From Spirochaetaceae bacterium (lineage in GTDB: Bacteria > Spirochaetota > Spirochaetia > Treponematales > Breznakiellaceae): a stretch of DNA of 7,251 nt. This document shows positions 1 to 5,374 of this stretch, piece after piece (the stretch's first letter is position 1; every line of letters begins with the position of its first letter). Made by a program: the position numbers and the translations under genes. The stretch lies in the NCBI GenBank assembly GCA_031278935.1, contig JAITJK010000261.1, positions 1 to 7,251 on the forward strand. The letters are read 5' to 3'. The notes below the pieces were generated by a model that worked only from the letters and a program-made list of their open reading frames with translations, was not told the DNA's origin and did no database searches.

Positions 1-1
1 C

Positions 2-697
2 AGGGCCTTTGAACAGGCCCTGCACAACAAAGCCTATAGGGCCCGGGCCCTAACTGAACGAGGGCGCTGTTACTTCGCCCTGGATGCCCTGGATAAGGGG
101 ATTCAAGAATTGGAATTGGCTGTCAAAATTATCGGGGATGAAAGCAACCGGCACAGCCTGTATGCCCGGTATTGTATAGCCAGCGGATATGAGCGGTCCA
201 ATCAGATGGATAAGGCCTTGGCCCAATGGGACAAGATTTACGAGATAAAACAGGACTTTCTGGATGTGGAAAAAAAGCGCGTTCAATACGCGGATTACCG
301 CTACGACGTGCTCAAGGATTACCTGAATGCGGGGGAAGAGGAGTTCACTGCCCTCTGTACCGCTATGGCAAACGCTATGGGCTTCGCCGTGAAGGAAACG
401 AAAAGTATCCCCAATGGCCTGGAACTCATCGGCATAGAAGGACCTGAAGAGCAGATCGATGAAAACGAAAACAACCGGGCCCTCCACTGTCTCATGCGCT
501 TTTACCGCCTCTTTGAACTGGTCCATGAAGACCTGGTCTACGCTATGCTGGAGGACATAAAACGTGCCAATATGCAGCGGGGGCGGATCATAACCAACTC
601 GGGGTTCGCCCAAGATGCCCGGGATTACGCCAAGGCCCGGGCAGTGCGTCTTTTGGATAAAGATATGCTCATCGAGTTACTTCAAAAAATCTCCTAA
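2..697 (+). CDS. TPR protein with degenerate Mrr-like nuclease domain (5' truncated by window edge)
   Basis: The reading frame is open from the left edge, so the N-terminus is missing; 231 residues are visible, ending at TAA 695-697. Numbering from base 2, residues ~11-44 and ~51-83 look like tetratricopeptide repeats (alternating small and aromatic residues, ALDKGIQELELAV, MDKALAQWDKIYEI). Residues ~116-231 match the outline of the Mrr_cat restriction-endonuclease family: an opening MGFAVKET strand (126-133), then NGLEL, a hydrophobic core strand RALHCLMRF, and the hallmark end ITNSGFAQDARDYAKARAV followed by LLDKDMLIELL. In active Mrr proteins the metal site is a G-[IV]-D aspartate and a QxK pair. 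Here those positions read GLE (E141) and H162-C163-L164, so the catalytic lysine is absent. I infer a binding or scaffold role rather than DNA cleavage. The TPR call is good and the Mrr-fold call fair. The true function is unknown. Confidence 0.75.
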   Translation, partial: RAFEQALHNKAYRARALTERGRCYFALDALDKGIQELELAVKIIGDESNRHSLYARYCIASGYERSNQMDKALAQWDKIYEIKQDFLDVEKKRVQYADYRYDVLKDYLNAGEEEFTALCTAMANAMGFAVKETKSIPNGLELIGIEGPEEQIDENENNRALHCLMRFYRLFELVHEDLVYAMLEDIKRANMQRGRIITNSGFAQDARDYAKARAVRLLDKDMLIELLQKIS

Positions 698-709
698 ACT
701 CCCTATACT
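681..709 (+). promoter_or_regulatory. Candidate sigma-70-type promoter for the membrane protein-miaB operon
   Basis: TTCAAA (681-686) and TATACT (704-709) are separated by 17 bases, matching 4/6 and 5/6 of the -35 and -10 consensus. The -35 box lies inside the last codons of the upstream gene. The predicted transcript would start near 716 and begin with a small hairpin: GCAGC 719-723 pairs with GCTGC 733-737, extendable by two G-T pairs. The hairpin ends just before the ribosome binding site. No terminator separates this promoter from the upstream gene, so read-through is also possible. Confidence 0.4.
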
Positions 710-740
710 CAAAGGCGTGCAGCCACACCGGAGCTGCGTC

Positions 741-746
741 AAGGAG
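741..746 (+). promoter_or_regulatory. Ribosome binding site fixing the GTG start at 754
   Basis: AAGGAG sits 7 bases before GTG 754-756. No ATG lies at a suitable distance, so this site decides the start of the small membrane protein. The hairpin at 719-737 ends three bases upstream and could affect access to the site. Confidence 0.7.
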
Positions 747-753
747 TATCATC

Positions 754-1134
754 GTGTATAACAAAGAGTATCAGAGCGTCCCCCGCTACACCCCCACCCC
801 GGTCTTGGTAAAACAGGGCCTTACTGCGGCGGGAGGACTCATCGGCGGGATCGGCTTGCTTATCATGGGCAGCCTGCCCCCGGTCGGGGGCATCGTCTTA
901 GGGGCGGTAGCCGGTGTCCTGGGGATAGGGGCGCTCTGTTCCAAAGACCCAGAAGAAAAAAAACCCGGGGCGATTATGACCGCCGCCGGATGCCTGGCGA
1001 TCCTATCCCGGCTGGGCATCCCGGTGATAAAACCCCTGGCTGGCGCTTTTTTAGGGATTGGGGCCTTGGGATTTTTGGCTATGGGGGTCTGGAACGGCTT
1101 TAAGTTTCTGCAAGGACTCAAGAGTCGAAGGTGA
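754..1134 (+). CDS. Small glycine-rich multi-pass membrane protein, unknown function
   Basis: This 126-residue protein starts at GTG with a well-placed AAGGAG. A polar, proline-containing N-terminus (1-20) is followed by hydrophobic, glycine-rich segments at ~22-39, ~43-62, ~72-90 (weak) and ~94-112. A charged loop, SKDPEEKKPG (63-72), lies between the second and third, and the C-terminus is basic (KSRR). The glycine and alanine spacing (GGLIGGIG, GAVAGVLGIG) suggests closely packed helices of glycine-zipper type. I do not recognise a named family. The stop codon overlaps the GTG start of miaB in the four bases GTGA (1131-1134), so the two are probably translationally coupled. No functional link to tRNA modification is visible; it may simply share the transcript. 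Confidence 0.75.
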   Translation: MYNKEYQSVPRYTPTPVLVKQGLTAAGGLIGGIGLLIMGSLPPVGGIVLGAVAGVLGIGALCSKDPEEKKPGAIMTAAGCLAILSRLGIPVIKPLAGAFLGIGALGFLAMGVWNGFKFLQGLKSRR

Positions 1135-2504
1135 CCTACTTTTTTGAAACCTACGGCTGTCAGATGAATAGCGCCGAGTCCGCAGCCTTCAAAGGAATCC
1201 TTAAGGAACGGGGCTGGACTGAAGCCCCGGACGCGACAGAGGCGGACCTGGTGATGCTCAATACCTGTTCCGTGCGCATCGGGGCGGAAACCCGGGTGCT
1301 GGGGCGGCTCGCCCAGTACGAAGCCCTGAAAAAAAAGCGGGGGCACCGGCCTTTCACCCTGGTGGTAGCCGGTTGTATGGCCTCCCGCTTAGGAGCGTCC
1401 TTAAAAGTACAGGCCCCTGCGGTGGACCAGGTGATGGGAACCACTGAAACCGCCCAGTTTCCCCGGCTCCTCGCGGCCCTGGAGCAGGGGCGGCCCCCGG
1501 AGGAAAGGGAAGCGGAACCTCTAAGAGAAAAGCCCCTAGGGTCTTTCGCACCCTTTCATGGGGAAGCAGGGCAGTTCCGCAGTTTAATTCCTATTATGCA
1601 CGGGTGCAACAACTTCTGTTCCTACTGTATTGTCCCCTATGTCCGGGGCCGGGAAGTGTCCCGGGATCCCCAGTCTATTCGAGAAGAGATTAAGACTGCG
1701 GCCCGCCAGGGCATACGGGAGATCACGCTTCTCGGTCAGAACGTCAATTCCTACCTCTGGAAACCGGGAAATCCTGGGGAAACCTTGGACTTTCCCGGCC
1801 TTTTGGCCGTGGTGGCCGAGGAAGCGGAAAAAAACAGCATTCCCTGGGTCCGGTTCTTATCGAGTCATCCTAAGGACCTTTCCTCCCAGGCGATTCGGGT
1901 CATGGCGGCCCACCGGGTGTTTTGCCGGCATCTGCACCTATGCGTCCAGCATGGGTCCAACCCAATCCTCGCTGCCATGAACCGGGGCTATACCCGGGAA
2001 GCCTACCTGGAATTGGTCGCGGAAATCCGGGAAGCCATGCCAGATATAAGCCTCTCCACGGATATCCTCATCGGCTTTCCCGGAGAAACCGAGGAAGACC
2101 TGGAACAAACCCTCTCCTTAATGGAAGAAGTACAATTTCTCTATGCCTATATGTACCATTACAACCCCCGGGAGGGGACCGCAGCCTTTGCCCTGCCCAA
2201 CCGCGTGAGTGAAGGGGTGAAGCGAAAACGCCTTGCGCGCGTTATTGCATTGCAAAAGGGGCATACGCTAGAATTGTTACAATCACGGATTGGTCGGCAG
2301 GTAAAAGTCTTGTTGGAAGGTATTTCTCGCAAAGACGCCCATGAATTATTAGCCCGCACGGAACGAGATGAAATGGTGGTGGTTCCCGGAAGCCCTGAGC
2401 TGCTGGGATCCTTCGCCCTGGTCCCTTTAAGTTCCCTTCGAGGAAATACCTTCCGTGCAAAGGAGTTACGGTTATGCCCTTACGATTACTCGGATTCATT
2501 ATAG
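1131..2504 (+). CDS. miaB: tRNA-2-methylthio-N6-dimethylallyladenosine synthase (MiaB)
   Basis: MiaB is a cytoplasmic radical-SAM enzyme that adds a methylthio group to i6A37 of tRNAs reading UNN codons. At 457 residues the length is normal. The N-terminal methylthiotransferase (UPF0004) domain (~1-140) holds the three auxiliary-cluster cysteines C10 (YGCQMNSAES), C46 (LNTCSVR) and C82 (AGCMA). The radical-SAM domain (~150-380) has the CX3CX2C motif C159/C163/C166 (HGCNNFCSYCIVPYVRGRE), followed by LLGQNVNSY and DILIGFPGET. A TRAM RNA-binding domain follows (~380-445). YGCQMN, CIVPYVRGRE and GQNVNSY favour MiaB over RimO or MtaB. The start is GTG 1131, overlapping the previous stop; no strong ribosome binding site is seen, so coupling is likely. 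One oddity is LHLCVQHGSN (268-277), where family members usually have proline at the position of C271. The 3' end overlaps the next gene by 31 bases. Confidence 0.96.
   Translation: MTYFFETYGCQMNSAESAAFKGILKERGWTEAPDATEADLVMLNTCSVRIGAETRVLGRLAQYEALKKKRGHRPFTLVVAGCMASRLGASLKVQAPAVDQVMGTTETAQFPRLLAALEQGRPPEEREAEPLREKPLGSFAPFHGEAGQFRSLIPIMHGCNNFCSYCIVPYVRGREVSRDPQSIREEIKTAARQGIREITLLGQNVNSYLWKPGNPGETLDFPGLLAVVAEEAEKNSIPWVRFLSSHPKDLSSQAIRVMAAHRVFCRHLHLCVQHGSNPILAAMNRGYTREAYLELVAEIREAMPDISLSTDILIGFPGETEEDLEQTLSLMEEVQFLYAYMYHYNPREGTAAFALPNRVSEGVKRKRLARVIALQKGHTLELLQSRIGRQVKVLLEGISRKDAHELLARTERDEMVVVPGSPELLGSFALVPLSSLRGNTFRAKELRLCPYDYSDSL
2245..2274 (+). promoter_or_regulatory. Possible internal promoter within the 3' end of miaB
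   Basis: TTGCAT (2245-2250) and TAGAAT (2269-2274) are 18 bases apart. The -10 box matches 5/6 but the -35 only 3/6. The site lies in a locally AT-richer stretch of miaB about 200 bases before the next gene, and could give extra expression of the LapA-like and SPOR genes. The evidence is weak. Confidence 0.2.
2459..2465 (+). promoter_or_regulatory. Ribosome binding site inside miaB for the LapA-like gene
   Basis: AAAGGAG lies 8 bases before ATG 2474 and inside the miaB coding sequence. Its strength and spacing support the start at 2474, and therefore a true 31-base overlap with miaB. Confidence 0.8.
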
Positions 2505-2749
2505 TTTTGGTGATTTTTCTCTTATTCATTACCCTGAATTTACAAAACCGTTGCGATATCCGGTTTTGGGTCCATGATAAGGCGGTCCTTGAAGACGTGC
2601 CGGTGTATGTAACGGCCTTCGCGTCTTTTGTGGCGGGTATGCTCTGCGCCTTCCCCCTAATATTTATGGTACATCTCAAGAAGAAAAGACGGGAAAAGGA
2701 ACCCCGCGCGGTGGGGCGAAAAAAGAAAGGGGAGGAGGACGCCTCTTGA
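2474..2749 (+). CDS. LapA/DUF1049-like two-helix inner-membrane protein
   Basis: This 91-residue protein has the LapA-domain layout: a first membrane helix (4-22), the turn TLNLQNRCDIRFWVHD, a short hydrophobic strand (VLEDVPVYV), a second helix (~44-67), and a highly basic cytoplasmic tail (KKKRREKE, GRKKKGEEDAS). In proteobacteria LapA partners LapB in controlling LPS synthesis, but DUF1049 proteins are widespread and mostly uncharacterised. A role in LPS cannot be assumed, since treponemes are generally reported to lack classical LPS. The ATG start is supported by AAAGGAG at 2459-2465. The stop overlaps the TTG start of the next gene (TTGA, 2746-2749), tying it to the exported SPOR protein. 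A shared envelope role is inference. Confidence 0.7.
   Translation: MPLRLLGFIIVLVIFLLFITLNLQNRCDIRFWVHDKAVLEDVPVYVTAFASFVAGMLCAFPLIFMVHLKKKRREKEPRAVGRKKKGEEDAS
2731..2738 (+). promoter_or_regulatory. Ribosome binding site fixing the TTG start at 2746
   Basis: GGAGGAGG ends 7 bases before TTG 2746-2748. This strong site makes the rare TTG start credible; it also places the signal peptide directly at the N-terminus. Confidence 0.75.
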
Positions 2750-3654
2750 ACCTCCGCTCCCCCAGGAGGAGGCGAAGAGGGCTCCTCTTCCTGGGCTTGT
2801 TGGGTCTCGCGGTAGGCCTTTTCGCCCAAAGTCCTGGCCAGGCCCTCTTGACCGATGAACTGCGGCGCCTGGAAAGCACTGTCAAGAACACCAAAGCCCC
2901 TTCGGGGGAACGGCAGGAAGCCTTGATGCGTCTAGCCCAGATCCTCCAGCTTACCGGGGACTTTGAAGGGGCGGCCAAGGCCTACGGCGACGCGGCCAAG
3001 GAGGAGTCCAAACAAGCCCAGGATCGCGCCCGCTTAGAAGGGGCCCTCTGCTGGGCGGCTCTGGGAGAAATGGACCGGGCCTTGGCCCAGATAAAGCCTT
3101 TGCTCCAAAACCCCCAGCCGGGGATCCGGCTTAAAGCCCGGTATGTCCATGCCCAGCTTCAGGCCTTTCATGCGGGAGACCTCTCCCCCTTGCGTTCCCT
3201 TTTGGATGATCCCGACTATGCAGCCCATGCGCCGGGAGTCTACTACACCCTGTGGAAAGTATCCGCCGAGGAAGCCTACAAAACTCGGCTCCTGGCCGCC
3301 TATCCCCAAAGTCCCGAAGGGCGGATCCTTTCCAAGGCGAAAAGCAGCGAAATGGTACAGCCCTTGCCCTTGGCCCTGTGGGTGTTTTTCCCCGGACGGG
3401 AAGGGATACGTATGGACCTCCCGGAGGAGGCCTCCGATCAGGTCTTGCAGACTGGCCTTTTCGGCAAAGAAGCCAATGCCATGGCCATGGCGGACCGACT
3501 CAAGGCCGAGGGTTTTGACGCAGCCATCGCCCAGCGGGTAGTCAAGGGGGCCTCCTATTGGGTGGTAACCGTGCGTTCCGGGGCGGATATGCAAAAAACC
3601 ATGGCGCGGTTACAAGAAAAGGGCTTTGAGTCCTTTCCGGTTTCCCCCTTTTAA
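2746..3654 (+). CDS. Exported TPR and SPOR-domain protein
   Basis: This 302-residue protein has a classic signal peptide: an arginine-rich n-region (RSPRRRRRG), a leucine/glycine core (12-26), and probable cleavage after LFA (27|28). No lipobox cysteine is present. Residues ~55-115 resemble TPR-type helical pairs (EALMRLAQILQLTGDFEGAAKAYGDAAKE; LCWAALGEMDRALAQI). The C-terminus (~234-300) fits a SPOR domain: VLQTGLFGKEANAMAMADRL, then GFDAAIAQ, YWVVTVRSG and a final helix LQEKGF. SPOR domains bind glycan strands stripped of stem peptides, typically at division sites, so a periplasmic cell-wall or division role is likely. It starts at TTG with GGAGGAGG 7 bases upstream, overlapping the LapA-like stop by 4 bases. 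It is the last gene of this tight cluster. SPOR assignment is good, TPR moderate and partner proteins unknown. Confidence 0.8.
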   Translation: MNLRSPRRRRRGLLFLGLLGLAVGLFAQSPGQALLTDELRRLESTVKNTKAPSGERQEALMRLAQILQLTGDFEGAAKAYGDAAKEESKQAQDRARLEGALCWAALGEMDRALAQIKPLLQNPQPGIRLKARYVHAQLQAFHAGDLSPLRSLLDDPDYAAHAPGVYYTLWKVSAEEAYKTRLLAAYPQSPEGRILSKAKSSEMVQPLPLALWVFFPGREGIRMDLPEEASDQVLQTGLFGKEANAMAMADRLKAEGFDAAIAQRVVKGASYWVVTVRSGADMQKTMARLQEKGFESFPVSPF

Positions 3655-3661
3655 ACGTCGA

Positions 3662-3687
3662 CCCTCCATACTACCCTTAATGGGGGG
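3662..3687 (+). terminator. Weak hairpin in the gap after the SPOR gene
   Basis: CCCTCCAT (3662-3669) pairs with ATGGGGGG (3680-3687) as 8 base pairs including one G-T, around a 10-base loop. Only a poor T-tract (CTTGGATT) follows, so this would be a weak terminator at best. It could instead be a processing or stability element between the two gene groups. Confidence 0.3.
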
Positions 3688-3694
3688 CTTGGAT

Positions 3695-3700
3695 TATACT
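3695..3700 (+). promoter_or_regulatory. Possible -10 box upstream of the TGS-kinase gene
   Basis: TATACT matches 5/6 of the -10 consensus and repeats the hexamer found at 704-709. No convincing -35 box lies 16-18 bases upstream, so the promoter is uncertain. A start from here would leave a leader of only about 15 bases before the ATG. Confidence 0.3.
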
Positions 3701-3707
3701 AGCCCAT

Positions 3708-3713
3708 AAGGAG
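3708..3713 (+). promoter_or_regulatory. Ribosome binding site for the TGS-kinase gene
   Basis: AAGGAG lies 8 bases before ATG 3722, a canonical arrangement that fixes this start. Confidence 0.8.
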
Positions 3714-3721
3714 AAGTTATT

Positions 3722-5374
3722 ATGCATGAAATACACGTTACCTTTGCTCAAGGCGGTTCCCTGACTTGTCCCGCAGGAACCCGGGCGGAAACCCTGGTAA
3801 GCCATTTTGGTGTGGCCCCCGAAACCGTAGCAGCCGTTAAGGTGAACAACGAAATCCTTCCCCTCTCGGTACCCCTGGAGGTGAATGCTCAGGTGGAACC
3901 GATACGCTTGGAAACCCCTGAGGGGATGATGATATACCGCCGTTCCTTGTCTTTTCTGCTGGCCATGGCGGCGCAAAAAGTGTTCCCTCAATGGAAACTC
4001 GTGATAGGCCATTCCTTCGGCAACAGTTATTACTATACCTTCCTTGCAGGCGGCGCCGAGGAAAAGGACATTAAGGCTCTCAAAGGGGAAATGCAGGCCC
4101 TGGTTCAGGCAAAACTCCCCATCACGGTGCGGCTTATGGCCTATACCGAAGCCTTGCGGCTCTTTGAAGCAAACGGGCAGACCGATACAGCCCTGCTTCT
4201 CGATGAGCGAAGCGACGCCAAGGTGCAAATCAATGAATGCGCCGGCTTTATGGACCTGTACATTGAGGCCCTGGTTCCTCGGACCGGCCTTTTGACGGCT
4301 TTTGATCTCATCCCCTACCATGAGGGCTTTTTGCTGCGCTTCCCTGGCATCGGGGAGGATAAGAACCTCACGGCTTTTGAAGATAACCCGCTCATTTTCT
4401 CGGTGTACAAGGAATACCATGAATGGAGTCGGGTGATGCGCCTCCACGCGGTGGGCCAGCTTAACCGGATCCTCCGCGAGCGGACCATCAAAGACTATAT
4501 CCGCATGGCCGAGGCTTTTCAGGCGAAAAAGCTGTCCAGCATCGCGGACCGCATCTATGCCAAACGGGACGCTGTAAAAATGGTGCTCATTGCCGGGCCC
4601 TCCAGTTCCGGGAAAACCACTACCGCGAAACGCCTTTCTTTTGAACTTAAAGTCATGGGCATTGAACCTATTGCCATTGGCCTTGACGATTATTATGTGA
4701 ACACCGACAAAACGCCCCGGGACGAGAAGGGCGAGCCGGACTACGAGTGCTTGGAAGCCCTGGATATTCCCTATTTCAACGAGCAGGTCTTGGCCCTCTT
4801 TCGAGGGGAGGAAGTAAGCTTGCCGGTCTATGATTTTAAGACCGGCCGTCGCCGGGAGGGGGGCCGCAAGATTCGCCTGAATCCTCGGACCGTCCTCATT
4901 GTCGAGGGAATCCATAGCCTGAACGACGCTCTGACCCCGCAAATCCAGGGAGATACCCAGTTCAAGCTCTACGTCTCCGCCCTGACCCAGCTTAACCTGG
5001 ACGATCACAACCGGGTTCCCACAAGCGATCACCGGCTGTTGCGGCGGATGGTCCGGGATAACCAGTTCCGGGGTACCAGCGCTCTCAATACCATCAAGAT
5101 GTGGCCCAGCGTACAGCGGGGGGAACGGCGGTATATCGTCCCTTTCCAGAACAAGGCGGACGAAGTGTTTAACTCCTCTTTGAGTTATGAGCTATCGGTC
5201 TTGAAATTCTACGCCGAACCGTTGCTGCATTCGGTGAAGCCCCATCACCAGGAATACGCCGAATCGGTGCGACTTCTCTCGTTCCTGAAGAATTTTGCCC
5301 CGATTCCGCCTCAATATGTACCGGGCCAGAGTATCTTACGGGAGTTCATTGGGGAGAGTGAGTTTAAGTATTGA
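3722..5374 (+). CDS. TGS / ThrRS-SAD-like / uridine-kinase-family P-loop protein
   Basis: At 550 residues this is far longer than a simple uridine kinase (~200-230). Residues ~1-63 form a TGS-like domain. Residues ~68-210 align with the second N-terminal domain of threonyl-tRNA synthetase: RRSLSFLLAMAAQKVFPQ, KLVIGHSFGNSYYYTF, and ECAGFMDLY...LVPRTG. The HxxxH metal/editing pair is replaced by R74 and F78, and CxxxH becomes C173...M177, so editing activity is unlikely. Residues ~285-500 form a phosphoribulokinase/uridine-kinase domain: Walker A GPSSSGKT (292-299), LDDYYVN (321-327), VLIVEGIH (391-398) and DHRLLRRMVRD (436-446). It should bind ATP and probably phosphorylates a nucleoside or other small molecule. 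Homologues are often labelled uridine kinase (udk), but the substrate cannot be told from sequence. The start is ATG with AAGGAG; the stop overlaps the next start (TGATG). Confidence 0.88.
   Translation: MHEIHVTFAQGGSLTCPAGTRAETLVSHFGVAPETVAAVKVNNEILPLSVPLEVNAQVEPIRLETPEGMMIYRRSLSFLLAMAAQKVFPQWKLVIGHSFGNSYYYTFLAGGAEEKDIKALKGEMQALVQAKLPITVRLMAYTEALRLFEANGQTDTALLLDERSDAKVQINECAGFMDLYIEALVPRTGLLTAFDLIPYHEGFLLRFPGIGEDKNLTAFEDNPLIFSVYKEYHEWSRVMRLHAVGQLNRILRERTIKDYIRMAEAFQAKKLSSIADRIYAKRDAVKMVLIAGPSSSGKTTTAKRLSFELKVMGIEPIAIGLDDYYVNTDKTPRDEKGEPDYECLEALDIPYFNEQVLALFRGEEVSLPVYDFKTGRRREGGRKIRLNPRTVLIVEGIHSLNDALTPQIQGDTQFKLYVSALTQLNLDDHNRVPTSDHRLLRRMVRDNQFRGTSALNTIKMWPSVQRGERRYIVPFQNKADEVFNSSLSYELSVLKFYAEPLLHSVKPHHQEYAESVRLLSFLKNFAPIPPQYVPGQSILREFIGESEFKY

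Noticed and set aside
786..1346. 186-codon - strand frame across the membrane protein and miaB
   Set aside because: Antisense to two supported genes, proline-rich and low-quality translation, no ribosome binding site noted.
2242..2829. 195-codon - strand frame across the miaB end, LapA-like gene and SPOR gene start
   Set aside because: It covers three supported + strand genes with good ribosome binding sites; the translation has no recognisable domain.
2746..2830. Tat signal peptide in the SPOR protein (RRRRRG followed by leucines)
   Set aside because: RRGLL fits the twin-arginine pattern only loosely and the arginine run suffices as the n-region of a Sec signal. No cofactor-binding domain needs Tat export.
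3677..5032. Long open reading frame (451 codons) on the - strand
   Set aside because: It lies antisense to the TGS-kinase gene, which has clear domains, a ribosome binding site and motifs. The antisense translation shows no recognisable domain; it is a side effect of GC-rich codon use.
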